NCBI RefSeq assembly: GCF_019175385.1
Contig: NC_083345.1
Location: forward strand, 114,996,480-115,060,479
Length of the DNA: 64,000 nucleotides
Source of the DNA: Lycium barbarum
Taxonomy: Eukaryota; Streptophyta; Magnoliopsida; Solanales; Solanaceae
Direction: 5' to 3'
Positions 34,098 through 44,326 of this stretch are shown here, piece by piece. Position numbers and translations under genes: made by a program. A model generated the notes under the pieces. The model saw only the letters and a list, made by a program, of their open reading frames with translations, was not told the DNA's origin and ran no database searches. Position 1 is the stretch's first letter. Each line of letters starts with the position of its first letter.

Positions 34098-34954
34098 CTC
34101 CTATACAGGGGCGGACCCACGTGGTCTCAAGTGGATTCATATGAACCCACTTGTTAAAAAATTACAGTGTATATATATGTATATTTATTCAGTTTGTGAA
34201 AAAATAGAATGATATATTTAATATTTGACTCCACTTCAACCAACTACAGTGCTCAGCGCAGTGGCAAGTGGGTTCAAAAATTTCTGAATGGTCCCTAGTT
34301 CGAAACCCAACTACAACAAATCAGAGACCTTTTTTATCTTTTAGTCATTTAAAATTAAAATTCCACCAGTCAAAACCTACTGTGCTAATTTAACCACACA
34401 AGTAATAATATTATGTCATCCACTGAGCACAGCAGCAATCGTCCCTTACAGCTTACTCCTTTTCCTTTTATTTTTTTTCAATTTCTAATATAATATAATA
34501 GAATTAAAATACAAAAAGGACCCAAATCTCAATCCAAAAGTTCGACTCTTGCATCAACACAACACCAAGCATCGATCAAGTTCGCCTCTTTGTCCTTTAC
34601 TCTGTACTTCCATATAAATAAAATTATTGTGGCTATTTTTGATTTCTTCCCTTGAGAAAAACCCTACCACTTAAAATTGAAGAAAATTGATTTTGTGATT
34701 TTGGATGATAAATATAAGCATGTAATGGAAGGAATAGGTAGAATGAAAACAAGGTTTTCATAATAAAATAGTTCTCAAGCATGATGCCATTTTTTCTACA
34801 GTTATAATAAAACTCTATAATAGAATAGAAGAGTTAATGATAATGAACCTTTTTCCTATGTCTTAGCTTTTTGTTGCTGCCTTCTCTATTCTGTTATATT
34901 ATTGTTCTAACTTCGAATTAGAATTTTAATTTTGTAATCCAGTTTCAAAGTCCA

Positions 34955-37360
34955 ATGAAGAGATATTTCTCTACGGTATCGTCCAAGTTTCCACAACCAA
35001 GTTCATCCACTCAAAATGTTCCTCGTGTGGAAGAAAACTTGAACCAGTTAGAAGAAAATCATCATTCTCCTAAAAAACAAAAGCAAGGAGTAGATTTGGA
35101 TTCTCTACCAGCAGATCCAAATAAAAGAATACCCATTCTGGACTATCATCCAGATGAACGTGATGAGATTAGACGAGCATATATCCAAAGGGGTCCTCAT
35201 CAACCTCGACTTCCTAGGTTTCCTCAAACAGATTTTTACGGATATAAACGTCATTTTAATCGTAAATGGTATAAAAAATATCATGATTGGTTGGAGTATA
35301 GTGTGGTAGAAGATGCTGCTTATTGTTTGTGTTGTTATTTATTTAAAGATGAAAGCATTCATCAAGGTGGAGGCGAAGCATTTTCAAGTTTAGGGTTCAA
35401 GAGTTGGAACAAAAAGAAAAGATTAGATACGCACGGTGGTGAGTTGAACAGTGATCACAACCAAGCAAAGAAGAAGTGTGAAGATCTAATGCGACAAGAA
35501 CAGTCAATTCAAGTTGCGTTTGTAAAGCCGGATAATAAAGCTAAGCTTGAGCACAAAATTCGTTTAAAGGCTTCAATTGAGGTGGTGAGACTCCTCTTGA
35601 ATCAAGGATTGGCATTTCGTGGACATCGTGAAGATGAATCATCATTAAACAAGGGTAACTTTCTTGAAATTCTTTCATGGTATGCGAAGCGATGTGATAA
35701 AATTAGTGATCTTGTGTTGAAGAAGGCTCCAAAAAACAATCAGTTGACTTCTCATAAAATTCAAAAAGATATTATCACCGCATGTAAGTTGGAAACAATT
35801 AAAGCTATTATGGAGGATCTAAATGGTGACTATTTCTCATTGCTAGTTGACGAATCTTGTGATGTGTCACGTAAGGAGCAAATGGCAATTGTTTTGCGAT
35901 ATGTTGATAGATGGGGATCTGTGGTAGAACGCTTTATTGGGATTGTTCATGTTCGTAATACTAGTGCTCTATGTTTAAAGGAAGCAATTGTTAACTACCT
36001 TGCTCAACATTCTTTGAGTTTATCTAATATACGTGGACAATGCTATGATGGAGCAAGCAATATGCAAGGGCGTCTAAGTGGCCTTAAAATTTTGATTCAA
36101 CAGGAAAGTAGATCAGCTCATGCGATTCATTGTTTTGCTCATCAACTTCAATTGACTCTTGTCGGGGTATCTAAAAAATGTCTTCCAGTTGGAGAACTTG
36201 TATTGTTGGTTTCTAATGTCTTAAATGTAGTAGGAGGTTCTTTTAAACGCATGGATGAACTTCGAGAATCTCAAGCAAAAAAAGTTCAAGAGGCACTAGA
36301 TATGGGCGAGGTTGAAACTGGTAAGGGCTTGAATCAAGAGCTTGGTCTTGCTAGAGCTGCTGATACTCGTTGGGGTTCACACTACAAATCATTTAAGAAC
36401 TTCATTAGTATGTTTGGCTCTATTACTGATGTTCTTGATACTATTGTTGTTGATTCTGAATGTGTTGAAGATAGTTGTAAGGCAACAGGATATCTTAGAG
36501 TTTGTCAAACATTTGAAATTGCATTCATATTGCACTTAATGAGAGATATTTTGGCAATTACAAATGAGCTTAATGAATCCTTACAAAAGAAAGAACAAGA
36601 TATTGCAAATGCCATGTTACTTGTTAAAGTAGCAAAGAAACGATTGCAAGATCTGAGAGAGGAAGGATGGGATCCACTTATCGAGAATGTGTCCGCATTT
36701 TGTGTCAAGTATGATATCTTGATACCTAATTTTGATGAGTTCTATATTAATTTTGGAAGATCTCGACGTAAAGTTGCGGAGCATACTTTCTCACATCACT
36801 ATCATGTCGATATATTTTTTAAGATTATTGATTGGCAACTTCAAGAACTCAATGATCGTTTTAATGAGGAGAGAACGGATTTGCTTATTGGAGTTGCTTG
36901 CTTGAATCCAGTTGACTCATTTTCTAGTTTTGACATCAATAAAATATTGAGAATGGCTGAATTATATCCTGATGATTTTGGTGAAGATATAATGGTTACT
37001 CTTAAAAATCAGCTTGAGACTTATATCGTTGATGTCCGTGATGTTGATGAAAGGTTCTCCAACTTGAAAGGTCTTGGTGATCTTTCTAAAGAGCTAGTTA
37101 AGGCAAAGAAACATTTAAATTATCCCTTTGTGTTTCGCCTTGTAAAATTTGCATTGCTCCTACCGGTCGCCACCGCTACAGTTGAAAGAACTTTTTCAGC
37201 GATGAAGTTGATAAAGAGTGAATTGCGAAATCGAATGGATGACGACTTCATGAGTGGTTGTATGGTGCCTTATGTAGAAAAAAATATATTTAAGACCGTT
37301 TCTGATGAAAGTATTATGAATTGGTTTCAAAAAATGAAAACTCGTAGAGTACAATTGTAA
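34955..37360 (+). CDS. hAT transposase, TTF zinc-finger/DUF4371 type, copy 2
   Basis: The 801-residue protein is identical to that of copy 1: TTF zinc finger (about 96-168), catalytic core with VDESCDVS and CYDGASNM, and dimerisation domain with VERTFSAMK. All expected acidic residues are present and there is no stop or frameshift. The identity of two separately inserted copies indicates that a functional transposase existed at the time of the last move. Convergent transcription does not apply: copy 1 reads leftward and copy 2 rightward, so their 5' ends face each other across the 380-bp spacer. Confidence 0.95.
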   Translation: MKRYFSTVSSKFPQPSSSTQNVPRVEENLNQLEENHHSPKKQKQGVDLDSLPADPNKRIPILDYHPDERDEIRRAYIQRGPHQPRLPRFPQTDFYGYKRHFNRKWYKKYHDWLEYSVVEDAAYCLCCYLFKDESIHQGGGEAFSSLGFKSWNKKKRLDTHGGELNSDHNQAKKKCEDLMRQEQSIQVAFVKPDNKAKLEHKIRLKASIEVVRLLLNQGLAFRGHREDESSLNKGNFLEILSWYAKRCDKISDLVLKKAPKNNQLTSHKIQKDIITACKLETIKAIMEDLNGDYFSLLVDESCDVSRKEQMAIVLRYVDRWGSVVERFIGIVHVRNTSALCLKEAIVNYLAQHSLSLSNIRGQCYDGASNMQGRLSGLKILIQQESRSAHAIHCFAHQLQLTLVGVSKKCLPVGELVLLVSNVLNVVGGSFKRMDELRESQAKKVQEALDMGEVETGKGLNQELGLARAADTRWGSHYKSFKNFISMFGSITDVLDTIVVDSECVEDSCKATGYLRVCQTFEIAFILHLMRDILAITNELNESLQKKEQDIANAMLLVKVAKKRLQDLREEGWDPLIENVSAFCVKYDILIPNFDEFYINFGRSRRKVAEHTFSHHYHVDIFFKIIDWQLQELNDRFNEERTDLLIGVACLNPVDSFSSFDINKILRMAELYPDDFGEDIMVTLKNQLETYIVDVRDVDERFSNLKGLGDLSKELVKAKKHLNYPFVFRLVKFALLLPVATATVERTFSAMKLIKSELRNRMDDDFMSGCMVPYVEKNIFKTVSDESIMNWFQKMKTRRVQL

Positions 37361-37409
37361 TAATATATTTTAATTAATCAAACTTTATTTTGGTACTACT
37401 ATCAATCTT

Positions 37410-37652
37410 ATGGTCAAGAATTTGGAATTCCCCGTAACTTTCTATAGCTATCTGTTTGGAAGTGGAGAGCCTGCTAACAATTCTCAGACTACTTGCAACC
37501 AGGAAAAGGCTCCAACTAATGATCGTGCCCCAAAGCCAGCTGCTTCAACTATAATGGAGGCATCCTATTTGATGGACAAACAAGGAAGGAAGAATCTGCT
37601 GCTCATAAGCTTTATTAGAATGGTATGTCATTTTTACTTTTTTAGTCCTTGA
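37410..37652 (+). CDS. Small ORF downstream of hAT transposase, copy 2
   Basis: Identical to 30163-30405: 80 codons beginning MVKNLEFPVTFYSYLFGSGE. See that entry for the SPIRAL1-like resemblance. It lies between the transposase stop and the element's 3' end, starting 50 bp after the stop. It is either a second product or a captured exon, and non-coding sequence cannot be excluded. Confidence 0.35.
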   Translation: MVKNLEFPVTFYSYLFGSGEPANNSQTTCNQEKAPTNDRAPKPAASTIMEASYLMDKQGRKNLLLISFIRMVCHFYFFSP

Positions 37653-37896
37653 TGGAGTTTGTTACCTGAAAATACAATACAACTTGGTGAACTGCACACA
37701 TCTTTTTAGATTGCTCTATCATGACTTATTTGCTTCCGTTTTTTTTTTTTGCATTGATTTAAATTGCTTGTCCTTGTGCCGAGGGTCTACCGCAAAATAA
37801 TATCTCTACCTCCCATTTGAATGTTTTTGTCCACTCTATTTTTTTCATATATTGAACCCGCTTAGTAAAAATCCTGGGTCCGCCACTGCTCCTATA

Positions 37897-39059
37897 CATA
37901 AGAGCGGATCTCAAAGTTATGTAATCCTAACGTGAATTTTTTATCTCTTTTTATCTGTAATTGAAATCTTAATTACTTTGCAAATCTTGACACATTTTGG
38001 TAAATGTTAAGAACTTTAAGGAATGATGACGCCATGAAAAAAGTTATGACCCCCACAAAGCACATTCATACATATTTGAGTCTTTTATGTGAAAAATTAC
38101 TATTTAAATTTATTTTAAATTATATTTGATCTTAAGAATTTATTACAGACACGTAATAAATTATCATGTCATTTAAATTCTATCTTAATATAGGATAAAT
38201 TATTGAGTTAAAAATATTATTCTTATAATAATATTTATTATTTATTGATATTATTTATCATTTATCAATTTCAATTTTAAATTTTTATTCGTTCAATTAA
38301 AACATTTTTTTTATTTCTCATGTAATTTTGGGACGTAGGTATTGGCAAACATAATTAATTAACAAAAATATCACTTAAGGTAGGATTAAGTTTTAAATTA
38401 AAAAATAAACAAAATTAACTTATATCATTATTAAATACTTTCAAAAGTATTAAAAACGTAAGTTATAGTCTTTTTTTCCCAATCGAAAAATGGATTCCAA
38501 AGTAGGGTAGTTAATTAATCAAATTTTACATGCACACACTTTCAACGTAAAAATTATCTAATAAATTACTGCATATTAAAAGAGGAACTATAAAATATAA
38601 TTTTTGTATATATTTTGAATTTTTTTGAAAAGAAATTGTAGTTAAGAAGTGTATATTTTACTTTTTGTAATATTAAAATATTTAATAAAATACCAAATAT
38701 TAACATCTTATACAATTTAGGACAAAATAGTAAAGTTTAACGTGAAAAGGTTATTTCAATGTAGATATCATAAAATGGTTCATTAAATTAAGAAAAGAAG
38801 TTATTTTAACATGCATCCTTTGGGAGGAAAAAAAAGGCTTAAAGCAAGAACAATTTAATTTCATTGATTTTTCATAATTTTTTTAGTGTGGTTTAATTTA
38901 AAAGAACGTCTACAAAATTATCTGTCAATACCAAAGCTATTAATAATTTATAAATAAGTGAACTTTATTGATTTCATCACATAACAGTATTTTTTAAAGT
39001 GTCAAACTGATGTTACGAAAACAAAGAAATAAGAAAAAAAAATTAAAAAGATATTACAA
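37897..39059. other. AT-rich spacer
   Basis: Very AT-rich with no ORF above background and no bounded repeat. Confidence 0.45.
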
Positions 39060-39511
39060 ATTTAATTTAGGACAATTTGCACGATTGCCCTTATTCGGGG
39101 GTGGTCTTTAATTTTTTTTCCCTCAAATTGCTGGGCTTCAACTTTTGCTTTTCACCTAAAATACCTCGAGTTTTGAGTTCGAATCCTGGCTCAGTAAAAG
39201 TAAATTTTTGCAGCAAAATTAGGCCTATTCGGCAAAAGAAGGCCTAACTTTTCTAGAATTCCAGCATAGTTAAAAAAAAAAAAATATCTGTCTTGTTGCG
39301 AAGCCTTGCATTGTGAAACTGTTTTATTTTTATTTTTTATTGAGCGAGGGTTCGAAGCCAGAACTTGAGAGTATTTTCGGCAAATTTTTAAGCGAAGGGA
39401 AAAATTAAAGATCAGCGCCTTTGAAGGTTTTGAAGGGAAATCTGTGCAAAAAAATATTTAATTTTTAACAGCGGTTTGTGCCCGGGCTTAGCACGAGCCA
39501 AATGACACTAG
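39060..39511 (+). repeat. Dispersed repeat ending in a Helitron-like terminus
   Basis: It contains TTGCACGATTGCCCTTATTC and CTTTAATTTTT...CCCTCAAATTGCTGGGCTTC, words shared in inverted form with the foldback at 40385-41005. It ends GTGCCCGGGCTTAGCACGAG, a short spacer, then CTAG at 39508-39511, like the Helitron-type end at 18001-18026. The final base is C rather than T, so the terminus is imperfect. Confidence 0.4.
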
Positions 39512-39549
39512 CTACTAAATACATGTGGACTAACATTAACTTGATTATT

Positions 39550-40329
39550 CACTACTAAAAAAACTATCAAAACTGACTTAAAAGATTCATCTTGGGAGGT
39601 CGGTTTTCATGAAAAACTGACCAAAAAACCGACCTCAGGGTAGGTCGATAAAACCTTGGCAGCTTTATGAAAGCGGCCTCAAGAGGACGCAAGATACCGA
39701 CTTAGAGAGGTTCGTTTCTTTATAAAAAAATTTGGAAAAAATTGACCTCGGGGAGGTCAGTTTTTTTATTTTTTATTTTTTAAATATCGATCACATGAGG
39801 TCGGTTTCAAAATTACACAATTATAAAAAATACACCATCCAGAAATCGAATGACAGTAGTAGGATACATTTCTACCACTAGACCACTGATGCTTGTTAAT
39901 GTATGACTTTGGTGTTTTTTTTATTAATATTCTTCCAATTTATTTTTTCAAGAAAAAAATTCGACGTCGAACAGTCGGATTCTTTAAAATAAAAAATATT
40001 TTTTTGAAAAACCCAACCTCGGGAGGCAGGTATTTTCCAAAAACAATATAATAATAAAACAACTCAGAAGGTTTGTTTTTTGAAATAACTTTTTGAATTC
40101 TTTAAAAAAAAAACAACCTCAGGAGGTAGGTTGATTTTTTTTTTAAAAAGACTGACCTCCAGAGGTTGGCTTTAGACTTTTTCGGTTTTTGGTGCTAAGA
40201 AAGCCGACCTCCGGAGGTAAGTTTTGTTACAAATAATTACAAAAGAAATTTAGTATACCAGGCTAAAAAAATTACCGTTGTTACTTCCGATAGTTTTTTT
40301 TAATCGGATTTTGACTGTTTTTAATAGTG
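39550..40329. mobile_element. Non-autonomous CACTA element (780 bp)
   Basis: It begins CACTACTAAAAAAAC and ends GTTTTTAATAGTG, with the 3-bp duplication ATT on both sides (39547-39549 and 40330-40332). Many subterminal copies of a GACCTC-N-GGAGGT-type motif in both orientations (for example 39590-39640, 39740-39770, 40010-40030, 40110-40130, 40200-40220) fit the subterminal transposase-binding repeats of CACTA elements. No ORF is present. The motif AAAACCGACCT also occurs at the candidate end of the large CACTA element at 52650. Confidence 0.8.
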
Positions 40330-40384
40330 ATTATGGTTTATAAAATGAGCTAGCTTAACAAATATAGTTTTTGTTTTTGGGGGG

Positions 40385-41005
40385 AATAGTCCTTCGTATG
40401 GACTGATCTTTAATTTTGGCCCCTCAAATCGCTGGTCTTTAATCTTTACTCCTATTTCTCATTTAATGAAAAATTATGGGCCAAAGTACACTTATCCATG
40501 GTCTACGAAACCAGAGATCATGAGTTCGCCCCAACAGAGCAAAAAAAAAATTGCATGGCAAGGTTTCATAGAAACTATGCCTATTAAGGCAAAATTACAT
40601 AGAAACTATGTCTTGTCCGACATATTTAGTAGAAATTAAATTGTCCAGCATAAGTTTATACAAACTATGCCTATTTGGGCAAAATTACATAGAAACTATG
40701 CCTTGTCAAGCATAGTTATGTAGATATTTAATTTATTCTACAGAACTATGTCGGACAAGACATAGCTTCTACCGTAACTTTTGCCCGGATAGTCATAGTT
40801 TCTATGTAACCTTGCCTTGCGAAATTAGGTCATAGATTCAATTTTTTTTTTGACGTTAGGGGTATTTTCAACCACTTTTTTATTACCTAAAGTGCCTAAG
40901 GACAAAAATTAAAGACCAACGATTTGAGGGGTAAAAATTAAAGACCAACATTTTGAGGGATAGAAATTAAAGACCACCCAATATAAGGCAATCATGCAAA
41001 ATTGC
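40385..41005. repeat. Foldback-type repeat
   Basis: The left end reads GACTGATCTTTAATTTTGGCC, CCTCAAATCGCTGGTCTTTAATC. The right end is the inverse with an extra copy (AAAGACCAACGATTTGAGGGG, AAAGACCAACATTTTGAGGG). The centre contains several direct and inverted copies of CATAGAAACTATGCC-type words. No coding sequence is present. Exact borders and duplication are uncertain. Confidence 0.55.
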
Positions 41006-41176
41006 CCATATAGTTTTATGGACATAATTTGGGCCGCTATTTGTTGGTTTCCTTGTTGGATCTGGATCACTTTATGTGTTGGTGTGGATTGACAGCACGT
41101 AATATAGGCTTTGTTGTAAATATAATGAATATGAGAGCCCATTAAGTCAAGACTTAATGCCTATGGATATATGATT

Positions 41177-42404
41177 GGGAAAAGGGTCAAATATACCCTT
41201 TTATTTTAATTTATTGGCTAACTGTGCCATTCATTAGCCAAAGTGATCAAATATACCCCTCTGTTAGCCAAAGTGCTTACTTAAACCCTTAAGTAGATGG
41301 AAATCCAGTTCAGCCAAAACTACCCATTAATTAAAATACTCATGCCCCATATTATAACCCACCCCGACCCACAAAAAAAAAATTTCACCCACCAAAATAT
41401 ATCCCTTTTATGTTCTAAAACATTATGGGGTGAAGTTAAATTCAGAGTGATAAATGTGAGGTTATATGATTCTTATCTCTAAACTGTTGGCTTCTTTTAA
41501 TGAAACATAAGCTTCAATAATATGTGGTAGTATCATGAAAATTTTCCTCGATAATATGATTAACATTAGAATGTAACAACGCCTGCAATGAATGTCTACC
41601 GTACAAGTGTTAATAATTGCAAGAACTGTCTAATATATAATCTTTTACAAATTTACGGTGGATATGTGCTAAGTTCAAATTTTCTACTACGGATTAATTT
41701 AAGAACTGCAAAAAATAAAAAAGTCAAAGCCGTTTTTAAGGTTCTTGTAATCCTAATATAACACAACTGAAAAATTAAGGTTTCATTTCCATATCTTTGA
41801 TTAAGAGGTGTGAGAAATGGTTCTCACAGAGTAGAGGAAGACGAAAGAAAGCAAAAAGAGGCGAAATGGAAGAAGAGAAACTAAGGGAAGCGGTCCATTT
41901 GAGAGCTTTAATAGCCCAAGCCATTGATAGTCACAGCTAACCATGGCAGAGGAATACATAGAAAAATCCGGAGAATTATTACTACAATTTGATTTAACGA
42001 TATCCTGGGAAAACCATAATAAGTAGTATCAAAAACATCTTCAATGCCCATTGCATTGATCATGATGCATCATATATGTAGGATAAGCAGATTATTCTTT
42101 TTAAGAATAAAAATGGAGATGTAACCATCCAATAACTTTTAAAAATGCAAAGAGGCACCCCATAACGTAAAAAGGTAATATTTGGGTGGGGAGAAATTAA
42201 TTTTTCTGAGTCGGGGTGGGTTATAATATGGGATATGAGTATTTTTAATTAAATGGGTAATTTGGCTGAATTGAGGATTTACATTCACTTAAGGTTATAA
42301 GTGAACACTTTGGCTAACATAGGGGTATATTTGATCACTTTGGCTAACGGAGGAAAAACTTAACCAATAAACTAAAGCAGAAAGGTATATTTGATCATTT
42401 TCCT
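41177..42404. mobile_element. Mutator-like element (1228 bp), possible Pack-MULE
   Basis: The ends are GGGAAAAGGGTCAAATATACC and the complement of AGGAAAATGATCAAATATACC. The inverted similarity extends about 115 bp, including TTGGCTAA, AGCCAAAGTGATCAAATATA and ACCCTTAAG. A 9-bp duplication TATATGATT flanks it (41168-41176 and 42405-42413), typical of Mutator-like transposition. There is no transposase. The interior near 41800-41960 is more GC-balanced and contains a 24-codon frame, MEEEKLREAVHLRALIAQAI..., that could be a captured gene piece. Confidence 0.8.
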
Positions 42405-42413
42405 TATATGATT

Positions 42414-43225
42414 AAGTCCCCTTTCATTTCCTCAACCTTAAGGCAACGCCTCATTTGACTATTAGTCCTAGGAGAAGCAATGGGCAAAAGACTTAGCCAA
42501 ACGTTCCACACTTTTGGAATGCACTTCCACGAGCTTAACAGGTACGCAACTTGATCTCGCTTTCTTATATAAATTAATTTATTGTTATTTCATAAAAAGG
42601 CGTCTCACAAGTTACTTATACATACAATATTCAAAACTCACAAGTATTTAGTAGTAGAATTTAATAGGTTTAATAGGAGTAGTATATAGTGGCGCAAAGG
42701 TGTATCTAAAGTTTTGTGTTTTATCTGATCCATCCCCTATGGAGTTCAACCACAGCGTTTATTTGAATTTTGAAATAGCCAGAAAATACTGTAGAATTGA
42801 ATATGCTTAATTATTTTAGAAGTCGTCTTTAAAGTCAAAGAAACCATTATATTTATTTATTTCTGGCTCTTTTTAGTCTTAAATCATATCAAAATATTCT
42901 CAATTGGGGGAGATTTGGGTGTTGCTATATTTGCCTTGTTAGTTTTACATAAAAATCGGGTAAAAAGCAAATTAACCAAAATAATTAAGAAGTATTTCAA
43001 GCTCAAGTACCATGAAATTTATGCTTAATTAATTACTATGATAGTAATAATTTTTTCTCTTTCACTGTTCCAGGAGATAGGGAGGTAGTTAGAAGTTGGG
43101 TTTGCAATACTGATTACTGAGGCTATTCTAACTAATAAAATAGAGCTTATAAGTTAGAGATTTTGACCTTTTTAAAGCATAACAAAGATTTTATTTCATT
43201 CTTAAGACACTACATAGGGAAAGAA
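42414..43225. other. Spacer, 3' flank of the peroxidase relic
   Basis: AT-rich DNA without bounded repeats. It presumably includes the 3' flank of the peroxidase gene on the minus strand. Confidence 0.4.
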
Positions 43226-43550
43226 TCAAATCAATATAAATACACTTAGCAGCCATACAATGCAAGTAATAGCTAGGATTTTAAAAGTTTCAATTATAGA
43301 GCCACAAGTAGTTCTTATGATCCCATTTCGACCAGTTAAGGGACTGATATCTCCCAATCTAATCATGGCAGCAGCAAAATCAGAGGCAAATGCTCGAGGA
43401 GAGTTGCTATATTCAGAAACAATATTATCAGTAGATACTCCACTGAATAAGACTTGATCTGATTGAAGAAGACCTTTTCTTTGTATCAAGTTCTTAAAGT
43501 AATTGTTGTCCAAAACATTAGGTGTAACCAAATCGAGTGGAGCTAGGTTT
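43226..43550 (-). pseudogene. Class III peroxidase last exon, broken by a gypsy insertion
   Basis: The minus strand encodes the C-terminal part of a plant secretory peroxidase: [72 protein letters not shown]. It includes the Asp and Phe of the distal FDNNY-type motif (Leu replaces Phe here) and the late conserved Cys. Coding similarity stops at base 43550, where the LTR of the Tat element begins with TGTATACGG. The reading frame runs past the usual C-terminus into a hydrophobic tail ([17 protein letters not shown]), so the normal stop is lost or the protein has an unusual extension. The heme-binding upstream exons are not in the window. Peroxidases of this class act in the cell wall; this one cannot be functional. 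Confidence 0.85.
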
Positions 43551-44224
43551 TGTATACGGTAAAAATCGGATATATGTTAAAACGGTAAAACCGGAGACCG
43601 AGGGAAGAATGGGACAAGCACATGCACGAAGACTTTCTTTCTGGACCGGAGGAGTGCTTGAACCGAAGAAGAGGAAGGGCATCATTTGGTCCGGCTTCTC
43701 CATAGCCGAGTTGGTCATGGCCGTTGGTCCGTTTGATCGGGGCCGTTGGTCCGTTTGATCCGTTACACAATTGCCACGTGTCAATACCGTTCTGCCACAT
43801 TGTACTGCCAATCGTACGGGTGTCAGACCGTACAACCAACCTTATCCATTTTAGGGTTTTTCTTTATTCTCTAAGGCCTTATGTTGTATGAAGCCCATGA
43901 GACAAAACTATAAATAGGGGTCATTATCCTACTTTTAGGGGTTGGCTTCTCAGATCTAGAATATATTGTAATAGCAAAATATACAACATTCTCCTACTTA
44001 TTATCAGATTTTGGTCCGGATTTATTGTGTTCTTAGATTTACTCAATAAAGCAATATCATATATTATTTAATACACGCATTATAACAAACCCTCAATCAC
44101 TATTCAGATTATTCATAGCTCATCTTAAACCATTTTTCTCTCAATCAAGAATAGATTAAAGTTCAACCACATATCCTATACCTCACTCATAAATTTAATT
44201 GATTATCCAAATTTGGGGTAAACA
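43551..44224 (+). repeat. 5' LTR of the Tat element
   Basis: It begins TGTATACGG at the peroxidase breakpoint and ends GGGGTAAACA just before the primer site (674 bp). A TATA box, CTATAAATAGGGG, lies at 43909-43921. The 3' LTR is missing from the window, so divergence cannot be used for dating. Confidence 0.8.
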
Positions 44225-44227
44225 GTT

Positions 44228-44245
44228 TGGCGCCCACCGTGGGGC
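44228..44245 (+). promoter_or_regulatory. Primer-binding site of the Tat element
   Basis: TGGCGCCCACCGTGGGGC lies three bases after the LTR end. TGGCGCC-type sites are used by Tat and Athila elements with tRNA primers; the exact tRNA is not assigned. Confidence 0.75.
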
Positions 44246-44326
44246 TAAGATAATAGTGGTCTTTGATCTTACTCATCTCTTACCCGTCAAAATCGAAATA
44301 ATCCGTTCTTTGAGAAAACGGACCAA

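Larger units (their letters stand above)
34106..37888 (+). mobile_element. Complete hAT transposon, copy 2 (inverted relative to copy 1)
   Basis: 3783 bp, termini CAGGGGCGGACCCA and the complement of CAGTGGCGGACCCA, flanked by CTCCTATA on both sides (34098-34105 and 37889-37896). The duplication differs from that of copy 1, so the pair arose from two insertions and not from inverted duplication of one locus. The leader at about 34250-34310 has GCTCAGCGCAGTGGC and AGTTCGAAACCC, resembling pol III A and B boxes, also seen in the short hAT MITE at 16069-16339. Confidence 0.95.

Noticed and set aside
29927..37888. The inverted hAT pair as an assembly duplication
   Set aside because: Different 8-bp duplications and different flanks on each copy argue for two real insertions; raw reads would still be the final test.
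43518..43839. Overlapping open frames in the Tat LTR start
   Set aside because: They are within the LTR and run across the peroxidase junction; no support as genes.
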